Assembly: GCF_051251565.1 (NCBI RefSeq)
Contig: NZ_JBPOFB010000003.1
Location: forward strand, 62,001-126,000
Source of the DNA: Marivita sp051251565
GTDB taxonomy: Bacteria; Pseudomonadota; Alphaproteobacteria; Rhodobacterales; Rhodobacteraceae
DNA length: 64,000 nt
Direction of reading: 5' to 3'
The first letter of the stretch is position 1. Every line of letters starts with the position of its first letter. Positions 1 to 7,872 of the stretch are shown one piece after another. The notes below the pieces were generated by a model, which was not told the DNA's origin, searched no databases, and saw nothing but the letters and a program-made list of their open reading frames with translations. Made by a program: the position numbers and the translations under genes.

Positions 1-519
1 CTGATCCCACAATTCATCCATGCCTTCTTTGCCGGCACCCGACACCGATTGGTAGGTCGAGACAACAACGCGCTTGATGCGGGCGCGATCGTGCAGCGGC
101 TTGAGCGCGACCACCATCTGTGCAGTCGAGCAGTTGGGGTTGGCGATGATGTTCTTCTTGGAATAGCCGTGGATCGCATGCGCGTTCACTTCGGGCACGA
201 TCAGCGGCACATCGGGGTCGTAGCGATAGAGCGATGAGTTGTCGATCACCACGCAACCCGCCTTGGCAGCGATGGGCGCGTATTTTTTGGTCGCGTCAGA
301 GCCGATGGCAAACAGCGCAATGTCCCAGCCCGTGAAATCAAACGTGTCGAGATCCGTGGTCTTCAGCGTCCTGTCACCAAAGCTGACCTCCGTGCCCAGC
401 GACCGGCGCGATGCAAGCACGGCGATCTCGTCAACGGGGAACTGGCGTTCGGCCAGAATGTTCAGCATTTCGCGGCCCACGTTTCCGGTGGCACCTGCAA
501 CGACGACTCTGTAGCCCAT
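1..519 (-). CDS. asd: Aspartate-semialdehyde dehydrogenase, N-terminal part (cut by window start)
   Basis: This enzyme makes aspartate-4-semialdehyde from aspartyl phosphate, the branch point to lysine/diaminopimelate, threonine and methionine. The first 173 residues are present and the C-terminus lies outside the window. The N-terminus has the Rossmann glycine motif VVVAGATGNVG. Further on, NPNCSTAQMV carries the catalytic cysteine of the family. The ATG at 517-519 follows an AGGAGA ribosome site. It lies in the same neighbourhood as dapD and dapE, which use its product, but is not in one operon with them. The identification is secure. Confidence 0.95.
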   Translation of the reverse strand, partial: MGYRVVVAGATGNVGREMLNILAERQFPVDEIAVLASRRSLGTEVSFGDRTLKTTDLDTFDFTGWDIALFAIGSDATKKYAPIAAKAGCVVIDNSSLYRYDPDVPLIVPEVNAHAIHGYSKKNIIANPNCSTAQMVVALKPLHDRARIKRVVVSTYQSVSGAGKEGMDELWDQ

Positions 520-650
520 GTGGCTCTCCTTTCACTTGCCAACCCCGGTGTCGTGTCGGGGCCGGACTGAGCGTGGCTCATACAGGACGTGCTGCGCCTG
601 CGAAAGGGTCTTCACGGGTCTTGGGGGGGCGAAATGCACCCTCTGCGCAA

Positions 651-1637
651 TCATAGTGGGAAAAACTGACCCGACAGAAGCGGTTTGCCGTTCTTGAGAT
701 GCCGGGCCAGCAATTGTTTTTGGTGTTTGGCCGATGGGATGCACCGGGTAGCACGCCCCAGATCGACGCCTTGTGCTTCATCGGGAAACAGTGCGGCGAA
801 TTCTCTGCGCGCGCTTTGTGTTAGCGCGTGCAGCCCCTGCGGGCCGGGAAAAAAGCTTTCCGATGGGGCGCCATTGGCAAAAACGATGGTGTGTTCGTCA
901 AACACGAGGTGATGGTAGGACATCCCGCGCAGGCTGGTGTCGATAGAACATCCGGGCAGAACGGTCAGGCGGATCGCGGCAACCAGCACCGTGTCACTGC
1001 CGAACATGCGTTGTCCAATCGACGACGCGACCAGCATGCGATGTTGTCGCGAGACATAGAGCGTATCGCTGGGAAGACCCGCGCCCAAGGCGCCCGCCTC
1101 TATGCAGATGGGGCGCAAGGTTGGGTTGGCCATCAGGTCAAACCGCGACACCGTTCGTTTCAGGTTGAGCCTGAGCGGCAGAGCCGCACCATCAAGGGTG
1201 CAGACATGGTCCCCCGGTTGAAGCTGTTCCACGGGTTTTGCCCCACCCTCAACCGCGATCTGCGTTCCATTCGCAAAGCACACAACATCGGCATAGTTCC
1301 AGCCGTCCGTGTGGTTTTGGTAAGACCCAAGCGTTGCCCCAATGGTGAACGCAGAACCTTCGGCCGGCACAAAGTACCATTCCGAATCAGTGTTGAAGAA
1401 ATAAAAGGTTTCGACGTGGGCCTGACCGTCCACATCGGTGAAATCGACATTGATGCTATGGGGTTGGCCCCATGATGCAGAGGGCGGACCGTTGTCGATC
1501 GACACGGTTTCATTGGCGTCGCCGCTGCCTTCGTAAGCGCCATCATCGTCGTCGAATGTGGCGGAGTAAGACGTGGTATATTGCGCGTTGTAAAACGTGC
1601 CCGTCCATTTGAACGCCGTCACCGTCAAGACCGCCAT
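651..1637 (-). CDS. Hint-domain secreted/surface protein
   Basis: This 328-residue protein has no recognised catalytic domain in its first 115 residues, which are Asp/Thr/Ser-rich and beta-like. A Hint domain of the bacterial Hint_2 type follows. The splice/autocleavage cysteine is Cys120 (VVCFANGT), followed by LQPGDHV, the internal SRQHRMLV block and the FANGAPSESFFPGPQ end. Family members in roseobacters are thought to self-cleave and to be exported without a classical signal peptide. None is predicted here. Two more Hint proteins lie 3-6 kb away. The exact substrate or role is unknown. Confidence 0.8.
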   Translation of the reverse strand: MAVLTVTAFKWTGTFYNAQYTTSYSATFDDDDGAYEGSGDANETVSIDNGPPSASWGQPHSINVDFTDVDGQAHVETFYFFNTDSEWYFVPAEGSAFTIGATLGSYQNHTDGWNYADVVCFANGTQIAVEGGAKPVEQLQPGDHVCTLDGAALPLRLNLKRTVSRFDLMANPTLRPICIEAGALGAGLPSDTLYVSRQHRMLVASSIGQRMFGSDTVLVAAIRLTVLPGCSIDTSLRGMSYHHLVFDEHTIVFANGAPSESFFPGPQGLHALTQSARREFAALFPDEAQGVDLGRATRCIPSAKHQKQLLARHLKNGKPLLSGQFFPL

Positions 1638-1702
1638 TGCGCCACACCCCCTTTTGCGGGGATGTGCCTGGCGTGCCCCTGTCCCCGAACAGATACCGGG
1701 GC

Positions 1703-1722
1703 AAGCCTAGCCAATCAGGCTT
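1703..1722 (-). terminator. Possible hairpin terminator downstream of the LOG-family gene
   Basis: A perfect 6-bp inverted repeat (AAGCCT / AGGCTT, 8-base loop) lies 31-50 bases past the stop of the LOG-family gene. A second GC-rich stem (GCCCC / GGGGC) follows. There is no T-run, so a classical intrinsic terminator is not supported. Confidence 0.3.
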
Positions 1723-1752
1723 TACGCAGTCCTAACGGGGTTGGCGCGGTGA

Positions 1753-2595
1753 TCAGCGCCCCGGGATATCTGACCGTGGCGGTGCGGGATCCCAGCTTTC
1801 GATGATTTTCGCGGCCTCGTCTGCTGTTTCGACAAAACGGAACAGATCAAGGTCTTCCGGGCTGATCGTTCCAGCATCGGAAAGCGCCTCCCAGTTGATG
1901 ATCTTTTCCCAGAACGCCCGGCCAAAAAGCAGGAATGGCACGCGGTCCATGCGCCCCGTCTGGATCAAAGTCAGCGCCTCGAACATCTCGTCCAGCGTGC
2001 CGAACCCACCGGGAAAGACGCAGATCGCACGGGCACGCATCAAGAAATGCATCTTGCGGATCGCGAAATAGTGGAAGTTGAAGCACAGCTCGGGCGTCAC
2101 ATATTCGTTTGGGGCCTGTTCATGCGGCAACACGATATTGAGCCCGATGGATTTGCCGCCCTCGTCCGCAGCGCCCCGATTGCCAGCCTCCATGACACCC
2201 GGCCCACCACCCGTGACCACGACGAATTCGCGGTTTTGGGTGGCCAGAGATTTGCGCGTCATCAATTGGGCAAAGCTGCGCGCCTCATCGTAGAAATGCG
2301 ACAGATCAGCAAGCGTTTTGGTGCGTGCTTTGTCTTTGTCCGCGGGGCTCGGAATACGTGCACCGCCAAACAAAACGATGGTGCTTTCGATCTGGTGTTC
2401 GTCCAGCAAAAGCTGCGGCTTGAGCAGTTCAAGCTGCAAGCGCACCGGGCGCAATTCCTCGCGGCACAGGAAATCGTCATCGGCAAAGGCCAGCCGATAG
2501 GCCGGAGACCGGGTTTGCGGCGTGTCCGGCACATGGCTTGCGGTGCTGCGGTCCAGGCCCGCGTCGCGGAACGGGCTGTTGCGGTGGTCTTTCAT
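1753..2595 (-). CDS. LOG family protein (nucleoside 5'-monophosphate phosphoribohydrolase-like)
   Basis: The LOG/TIGR00730 family typically removes the base from cytokinin ribotides or other nucleotide monophosphates. The two family signatures are visible: GGGPGVMEA in the middle and PGGFGTLDE towards the C-terminus. The latter, together with an Arg upstream, forms the active site. At 280 residues it is longer than the minimal ~190-residue LOG proteins, with an extra N-terminal ~90 residues that are common in alphaproteobacterial members. The start at 2595 has an in-frame ATG. It is a single gene between two unrelated neighbours. The substrate in this bacterium is not known. Confidence 0.88.
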   Translation of the reverse strand: MKDHRNSPFRDAGLDRSTASHVPDTPQTRSPAYRLAFADDDFLCREELRPVRLQLELLKPQLLLDEHQIESTIVLFGGARIPSPADKDKARTKTLADLSHFYDEARSFAQLMTRKSLATQNREFVVVTGGGPGVMEAGNRGAADEGGKSIGLNIVLPHEQAPNEYVTPELCFNFHYFAIRKMHFLMRARAICVFPGGFGTLDEMFEALTLIQTGRMDRVPFLLFGRAFWEKIINWEALSDAGTISPEDLDLFRFVETADEAAKIIESWDPAPPRSDIPGR

Positions 2596-2722
2596 GCGGG
2601 TGTCATTCCTTCATCGCGGCTCGTTGCACCAGAATGCGGTCTGGTGAGATTGGCAAGCCAAGAGTGCACAATTTTTGTTGTCTGTTCATTCGAAGTTAAC
2701 CCGGACGCGGCAAGTTCGGGGC

Positions 2723-3142
2723 ATGGAAACGATACCTTTGCACATTGACCCGACGACTCATGCAGCCCTGCAAAAAGCGGCCCGGGAAAGCCAGTGGGAT
2801 GTTCAGGACGTGGTGATGGATGCGATCAAGCGTGACCTGTTTCGCCGAACGTACCCGAAAAAGGCCATTTGGCCCGACGCGCGGCTCATCGCGCCCTTAC
2901 GCGCGCTTCTGGCTGATGATTTCAATCATGCAAAAGGCTGGTCTGACCTTCAGGAACGATTGCGCCAAAAGGGTTTCATGTTGCAGGAGGCAGGCGCAGG
3001 GCTTGCCGTGATCAGGTGCGATGATGGCCGCAAATGCGCGAAAGCTTCTGATCTGGGGCACAGTTATCCGCAACTCATGCGTCGCTTTTCAGCGCCGTTT
3101 CCCGGACACAGCCATCACTACCTGTTTGAACGAGCGATGTAG
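2723..3142 (+). CDS. Conserved hypothetical protein with ribbon-helix-helix-like N-terminus
   Basis: The 139-residue protein starts METIPLHID. The ATG at 2723 is preferred to an upstream in-frame start because the protein begins there with a compact strand-helix pattern. Residues 1-40 (strand, then two short helices ending in a basic segment DAIKRDLFRR) resemble ribbon-helix-helix DNA-binding folds. The C-terminal half (LQERLRQKGFML ... LGHSYPQLMRRF) resembles the small C-terminal segment found in some mobilisation/relaxase-like proteins. That resemblance is from memory and weak. It sits alone, 66 bp upstream of dapD. No function can be assigned. Confidence 0.6.
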   Translation: METIPLHIDPTTHAALQKAARESQWDVQDVVMDAIKRDLFRRTYPKKAIWPDARLIAPLRALLADDFNHAKGWSDLQERLRQKGFMLQEAGAGLAVIRCDDGRKCAKASDLGHSYPQLMRRFSAPFPGHSHHYLFERAM

Positions 3143-3208
3143 CCGTGCATTGCGATCCGGCGACGGGCGATTTATAGGGCAGCAAACCCCAATTGACAGG
3201 AACGCGCT

Positions 3209-4036
3209 ATGTCCAACGCCCAGCTTGAAACTGCCATCGAAGCCGCGTGGGACGCGCGGGATACCATCACGCCTGCCACAAAAGGCGGAACACGCGAGGC
3301 GATAGAAGACACGCTGAACGCTTTGGACAGCGGATCTTTGCGTGTTGCCGAAAAGCAGGATGATGGCAGCTGGCATGTGAACCAGTGGGCCAAGAAAGCC
3401 GTGCTTCTGGGCTTTCGTATCAAGGACATGGAACATCAGGACGGCGGCCCGCAAGGCGCAGGCTGGTGGGACAAGGTCGACAGCAAATTCAAGGGCTGGG
3501 GCGACAACCAGTGGCGCGCGGCAGGGTTCCGCGCTGTGCCGAACTGTATCGTGCGCAAATCCGCGTTCATCGCACCCGGCGTGGTTTTGATGCCATCCTT
3601 CGTGAACCTTGGGGCCTATGTCGACGAAGGCACGATGGTTGATACATGGGCAACCGTTGGTTCTTGTGCACAGATTGGCAAGAACGTGCACCTGTCGGGC
3701 GGTGTTGGCATTGGCGGCGTGCTTGAGCCGATGCAGGCCGGGCCAACCATCATCGAGGACAATTGCTTTATCGGCGCGCGATCCGAAGTGGTCGAAGGCT
3801 GCATCATCCGCGAAGGGTCGGTTCTGGGCATGGGCGTGTTTATCGGCCAATCCACCAAGATCGTGGACCGTGAAACCGGCGACATCATGTATGGCGAAGT
3901 GCCGCCCTATTCGGTGGTCGTGGCCGGGTCTATGCCGTCAAAGAACGGGATCAACCTCTATTGCGCGGTGATCGTCAAGCGGGTGGACGAACGCACGCGG
4001 TCGAAGACCGGCATCAACGAATTGCTGCGCGATTGA
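3209..4036 (+). CDS. dapD: 2,3,4,5-tetrahydropyridine-2,6-dicarboxylate N-succinyltransferase
   Basis: The enzyme transfers succinyl from succinyl-CoA to tetrahydrodipicolinate in the succinylase branch of lysine/meso-diaminopimelate synthesis. Its length of 275 residues is typical. The N-terminal helical domain is followed by a left-handed beta-helix of hexapeptide repeats, for example VVLMPSFVNLGAYVDEGTMV and IGKNVHLSGGVGIGGV. The start codon at 3209 is preceded by AGGA. dapE, which acts two steps later, lies 3.8 kb downstream on the same strand, separated by inserted genes. Confidence 0.97.
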   Translation: MSNAQLETAIEAAWDARDTITPATKGGTREAIEDTLNALDSGSLRVAEKQDDGSWHVNQWAKKAVLLGFRIKDMEHQDGGPQGAGWWDKVDSKFKGWGDNQWRAAGFRAVPNCIVRKSAFIAPGVVLMPSFVNLGAYVDEGTMVDTWATVGSCAQIGKNVHLSGGVGIGGVLEPMQAGPTIIEDNCFIGARSEVVEGCIIREGSVLGMGVFIGQSTKIVDRETGDIMYGEVPPYSVVVAGSMPSKNGINLYCAVIVKRVDERTRSKTGINELLRD

Positions 4037-4044
4037 TCATGGAT

Positions 4045-4104
4045 GGTGGGCAGACCTGCCCACCCCACACACTGACAGGTGGGGCGGGATAGCACCCACC
4101 CTAC
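4045..4104. repeat. REP-like GGTGGG/CCCACC intergenic palindrome pair
   Basis: Two nested inverted repeats fill the space between the convergent dapD and rhodanese genes. The first is a 9-bp perfect stem GGTGGGCAG/CTGCCCACC (4045-4053/4056-4064). The second is GGTGGG/CCCACC at 4078-4083/4095-4100. On the minus strand the unit begins GTAGGGTGGG, a form common in dispersed proteobacterial palindromic repeats (recalled, not searched). The TAG stop of the rhodanese gene lies inside the element. It may also act as a bidirectional transcription terminator. Confidence 0.5.
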
Positions 4105-4490
4105 TTTGTGGGCTTCTCGCCAACCGAGCCGCCCGCAGCTTTCCAGCCGCCAAAGCCATCGCTGATGTGGCTGACATTCTCTAGCCCCATCTCTTGCGCA
4201 ATTTGTGCCGACAGGGCCGACCGCCAGCCCGAGGCGCAATAGAACACGAAACGGTTGCCAGTCTGAAACTGCGGCTTGGCATAGGGGCTTTGCGGATCGA
4301 TCCAGAATTCCAGCATCCCGCGCGGGCAATGGAATGCGCCGGGGATCATGCCGTCGCGCTCAAGCTCGCGCGGATCGCGCAGATCGACGAACGTCACGCC
4401 GTCCTGACAGTGCAGATCCAGCATCTCTGTCGCGGGCGCATGTGCGACCACGGAATTGGCTGCCGCCACCATGTCTTTGACTGATTTCAT
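4101..4490 (-). CDS. Rhodanese-like single-domain protein
   Basis: The 129-residue protein is one rhodanese domain, a possible sulfur carrier or sulfurtransferase. It has the family features VDLRDPRELERDG near residue 35 and the active-site loop FYCASGWRSA with the catalytic cysteine. The ATG at 4490 follows GGAGAG and gives a normal-length domain. A longer in-frame start at 4583 would add 31 residues with no family support. The stop codon lies in a palindromic repeat. It is divergent from the small gene at 4604. The physiological sulfur acceptor is unknown. Confidence 0.85.
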   Translation of the reverse strand: MKSVKDMVAAANSVVAHAPATEMLDLHCQDGVTFVDLRDPRELERDGMIPGAFHCPRGMLEFWIDPQSPYAKPQFQTGNRFVFYCASGWRSALSAQIAQEMGLENVSHISDGFGGWKAAGGSVGEKPTK

Positions 4491-4603
4491 ATCGTCTCTC
4501 CGTGTTTTGCCCCAGTATGCGCAGCCACGCGGCGGCAACAACCCTCGACGCGCGCCGGGTTTCGTGGCAGATGACGCGCGCACTCTTACAGACAGGCCGC
4601 ATC

Positions 4604-4954
4604 ATGAGCGACACCCCCAAGAAGCCGAAGAAACCACATTCGGTCTATACCCTTGTGGTCGAACTGGGCCGCAAGACCGGCGATGGCCTTCCCAAAGGGG
4701 CCACAGGGGCCGGGCTGATGTGCTATGCGTCCGGCGTGGACGAGGCCGAAGCGGTGCGCGAGACCGTGGCGATCCTGAAACAGGCAGATATGGCGCCTTT
4801 GGACGTGACCGGCTACGGCACGCTGGAAGAACGCAAGGAACAGGGCCACGACATCGAGCCGGACGAGATTGCGCTGATGCAGAAGGCGCTTGACGAAAAC
4901 TCGGTGGTTGTGGCGCAGGTCACGCCCTATTTCGGCGACAAAGACAAAGGTTAA
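4604..4954 (+). CDS. Small conserved hypothetical protein
   Basis: This 116-residue, soluble, lysine-rich-at-the-start protein (MSDTPKKPKK) has a predicted alpha/beta pattern. I recognise no catalytic motif. The ATG at 4604 is preferred over in-frame starts at 4502 and 4571, which lie in the divergent promoter region with the rhodanese gene. Its last four bases overlap the 3' end of the convergent Hint gene. Coding is supported by frame-specific GC-rich third positions. The function is unknown. Confidence 0.65.
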   Translation: MSDTPKKPKKPHSVYTLVVELGRKTGDGLPKGATGAGLMCYASGVDEAEAVRETVAILKQADMAPLDVTGYGTLEERKEQGHDIEPDEIALMQKALDENSVVVAQVTPYFGDKDKG

Positions 4955-6030
4955 GCCGCCCGCGCCTCGGCCAGTGTAATCGCCTCAAACGACCGCAACA
5001 CCTGATATCCGGCACGGTGGTGTTCGGGTAAAAGCGCGCGCGGCAGATGCCTCAGGATCGACTCCTCCAACAGCGTTTTGTCGCGTCGCATCCGCCCGAT
5101 ATACAGCGATTCGAGTGCAGCTTCGGGGGTGCGGACCGCGTCGTGATGCGGCAGCAAAAGCTGGTGATAGGTCACAAAACGTGGCGCGGGTTCGAAGTGA
5201 CCGGCATAACCACTGGCAAGCGTTGATGCAGGGATCAGCACATCTTCGCGCCCAAACAGGTACTCGACCTCGGGACCGCTGACCAAAAGCCGCTGGTGGC
5301 GGGACACCACGATATCCTGCGTCAGTCCGAAATAGGGCGCGCGCAAACGCACGGGGCGGAACGATCCAAGGCTGGGCACCTCGCGTTTGACCGTGTGCAG
5401 GACGGGGATCAGTTTGCCATTGGCCGACCGTACCACATCGCCCTGCCTTAGGGACGCGGCGAGGCGCACGCCTTGCGCGGTCTCAATCGGCACCGAGGGT
5501 GACAAGGTGGGCATGGGGCCGACGGCTTCGATTTCGGTCGACAGCGCCACAAAGATCACATCAGGGTCAATCTCGGTCAGGCCTTGTGGTCGGGCCAATG
5601 CGGCCAAGTCCGACAAAAGCGGCGCATGGGTCATGGTGAAATGACGGATCAGAACATGTTCGCTTTCCGGGCGCGCCACAACAATGCGCCCTGCCTGATT
5701 GCGTACATCCCAACTGATCGTCACTTGCAGGGTATCGGTGCGCGCTTCGCGTCCGCGCTCGACCACTTCGTGCACCACGACATCGCCTTGCGCGATCACC
5801 AGAACCACGCTGCCATGGGGTGTGGACATCAGTGAAAAGCTTGAAGGAGTGCTGCCGTCGCGTTTGTAACTGATCAGGGTTTGGGGCCGTGCGTCGGGCG
5901 ACAGACCGGTTTCCAGCAGGATGGACCCGCGCGGCACGCAGGCGCGGGGCCGTCGTTCAAGAATATCCTCGATCGCATCCTGCACCCATGGTGTCTGCGT
6001 GTCACAATCCAAAAGGGCAAACCAGCTCAT
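4951..6030 (-). CDS. Degenerate Hint-domain protein
   Basis: The 359-residue protein is coupled to the upstream Hint gene by a 4-base ATGA overlap at 6027-6030. Residues from about 175 to 310 align with the Hint domain (LRQGDVVRS, then SRHQRLLVSG, then YHQLLLPHHDAV). The position of the nucleophilic cysteine is occupied by a PTLSPSVP stretch, and the ANG...ES end block is changed to TPEAALES. The first 165 residues, beginning MSWFALLDCD, are not recognised. It is probably unable to self-cleave and may be a partner or cytoplasmic paralogue of the intact protein. That role is inference. Confidence 0.75.
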   Translation of the reverse strand: MSWFALLDCDTQTPWVQDAIEDILERRPRACVPRGSILLETGLSPDARPQTLISYKRDGSTPSSFSLMSTPHGSVVLVIAQGDVVVHEVVERGREARTDTLQVTISWDVRNQAGRIVVARPESEHVLIRHFTMTHAPLLSDLAALARPQGLTEIDPDVIFVALSTEIEAVGPMPTLSPSVPIETAQGVRLAASLRQGDVVRSANGKLIPVLHTVKREVPSLGSFRPVRLRAPYFGLTQDIVVSRHQRLLVSGPEVEYLFGREDVLIPASTLASGYAGHFEPAPRFVTYHQLLLPHHDAVRTPEAALESLYIGRMRRDKTLLEESILRHLPRALLPEHHRAGYQVLRSFEAITLAEARAA

Positions 6031-7598
6031 GCAGCGGTTCCAAACAGCATCCTGGCTTCGTGCTTTTTCAGGATCTGGCGTGCCGCATCGCCATAGCCCT
6101 CGCCGGTTTGCAGGTCGAGATCGGGGAAAAGCACCGCGATTTCATCAACGATATCATCTTCGAACACGTCAACGGTTTGCGGTCCGGGAAGGAAGCTTTC
6201 GGTGGCAAGCCCGTTCGCCATGACGATCTCGTGCTGGTCGAACAGCAGGTGCACGTAGGTGACGCTGCCGCCTTCCACCGATTGCACGGTGCGCCCGTTG
6301 ATCAGGTGCTTGGCCGCGATAAGCACCTCGGGTGTGCCGAAGACCAGATCGGCCAGCGGATCGCGCACCAGGATGCGGTGCTGCGGTGACAGCATCAGGT
6401 TGGCGTGATCGCCAAAGGTTCCGGCGGCAACGCGCACAGGTGCGAATGATCCAACGGCGGCAACGGTGCGTTGCCCAATCCAGCGCAAAGGTTGCAGGCC
6501 CCGGTCCAGCGTCCAGACCAGATCACCGGGCCGCAGGGCTTCGACCTGTTTTTGCCCCGTGTCAGTCTGGATCAGCGTCCCGGCAACAAAGCAGGGCACA
6601 GTGGCAATGGTGACAAAGCCAGTGTCCATTTCGCCGGCGCTGTTTTCGATCCCGTAGGTGAAATTGACCGTTTCAAAGTCATTGTCCGACGTGACGGACA
6701 GCGTGCCATTTGCGTTCAGGGTGACGACCTGACCCGTGCCAAGGGTCACGCTGTCTCCGACCGATACCGCAACCCCATTGATATGGGTGATGAACATCAC
6801 CCCGACGCCGTTGTTGACGTCGTTGTCCAAAACATCAAGCGTCTTGGTCCGGTTGGTGTACATACTGACAAGGTCAGACCGGGCAATGAGTTCAGTCTGG
6901 ACCGAGTCGCCTGCAATCAAAAGGTTGGAATCGTAGCTGTTATCCGCCACATCCGCGATGCCGATCCGAATGGAATTTGTCACACCCGCATTGACCTGCA
7001 TGGTCATCGTGAGGGTCACGGTAAACCCGTCCATTTCGGTGTTGTAATCGTCGCCCGTGTTGTCTTTGAACAGGTTGATATTGGCCGTCGTGTTCAGGTT
7101 TGCCGGGTCAACGTCGCCATCTCCGGCAACGATGTCGACTTGCTGGCCATTGATCCAGACGCCGACAAAATCCTGATAGATCGAGTTTGTGAATTCCGGG
7201 TATTCCTCGGATGAAAACACAAACCGCATGGTCATCAGGCTGTTGTCAGGCACAAAATCCACGTCAAGATAGGCCGCATCGAACGTGCTTGCACCCGCCG
7301 CCGCGTTGAAATCGGAATTGTTGTTCTGCCCGTTGCTTGTGGTGGTTGTCGACGCGCTTCGGTTGGGATCGCCATTGCTTTGGGTAAAGCTTCGGACCTG
7401 CCCGGTGGACAGGATCACCCCGGTGTCGCCGGGGGTCACGTTTGGGGCAAGCGCATCACCATTGCTGTATATCGCCGAGGCGCGATTGTCGCCTGTGTAA
7501 CTGGCATTGACCACGGTCACGCCTGTGCCGAAAATGGCGTTCGCCATAGCAACCGCATTGGCACCTGTGTTATAGCTTAACTCTGCTCCGGTCGCCAT
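6027..7598 (-). CDS. Choice-of-anchor L / Hint-domain surface protein
   Basis: With the ATG at 7598 (GAGGCAG upstream) the protein has 523 residues. Residues ~5-240 form a choice-of-anchor L domain with GVILSTG and the hallmark VFSSEEYPEF. A cadherin/VCBS-like linker follows (LDVLDNDVNNG). A Hint domain then starts at Cys336 (VPCFVAGTLIQT) and continues with LRPGDLV, SPQHRILV and ANGLATESFLPGPQ. It is Asn/Asp/Thr-rich with no classical signal peptide, as expected for type I-secreted or surface-anchored roseobacter proteins. It probably shares a transcript with the degenerate Hint gene downstream. An upstream in-frame start at 7661 is less likely. Confidence 0.85.
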   Translation of the reverse strand: MATGAELSYNTGANAVAMANAIFGTGVTVVNASYTGDNRASAIYSNGDALAPNVTPGDTGVILSTGQVRSFTQSNGDPNRSASTTTTSNGQNNNSDFNAAAGASTFDAAYLDVDFVPDNSLMTMRFVFSSEEYPEFTNSIYQDFVGVWINGQQVDIVAGDGDVDPANLNTTANINLFKDNTGDDYNTEMDGFTVTLTMTMQVNAGVTNSIRIGIADVADNSYDSNLLIAGDSVQTELIARSDLVSMYTNRTKTLDVLDNDVNNGVGVMFITHINGVAVSVGDSVTLGTGQVVTLNANGTLSVTSDNDFETVNFTYGIENSAGEMDTGFVTIATVPCFVAGTLIQTDTGQKQVEALRPGDLVWTLDRGLQPLRWIGQRTVAAVGSFAPVRVAAGTFGDHANLMLSPQHRILVRDPLADLVFGTPEVLIAAKHLINGRTVQSVEGGSVTYVHLLFDQHEIVMANGLATESFLPGPQTVDVFEDDIVDEIAVLFPDLDLQTGEGYGDAARQILKKHEARMLFGTAA

Positions 7599-7732
7599 GT
7601 CTGCCTCACATCGGCGCAAGGCACATACCTGATACGGATGATGCGCGACCGGTGTTTTCACCGTGCCGTGCCCGTCATCGGGTCGCTGCTCTGCCTCAGG
7701 CCGTTTTGTCTTATTATTACTTAATCAATAGC

Positions 7733-7754
7733 ATGACAGATTGAGCGCTGTCAT
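7733..7754. promoter_or_regulatory. Inverted repeat ATGACAG/CTGTCAT between divergent genes
   Basis: A perfect 7-bp inverted repeat with an 8-base spacer lies in the 274-base divergent gap between the anchor/Hint gene (start 7598) and dapE (start 7873), next to an AT-rich stretch. Nearly the same sequence (TGACAGATT ... CGCTGTCA) occurs before the polysaccharide kinase gene at 31178-31195, so it may be an operator. The regulator is unknown. Confidence 0.4.
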
Positions 7755-7872
7755 CTAAGCGCACCTTCGATTTGGGCACCAGCACCCGTGAATTGCGTCC
7801 TTTTCGCCACATTTGCCTCTGGCGGCACTTGGCGGTAGCCAAGGCACAAGCGCCACACAAGGGACCAAAGCT

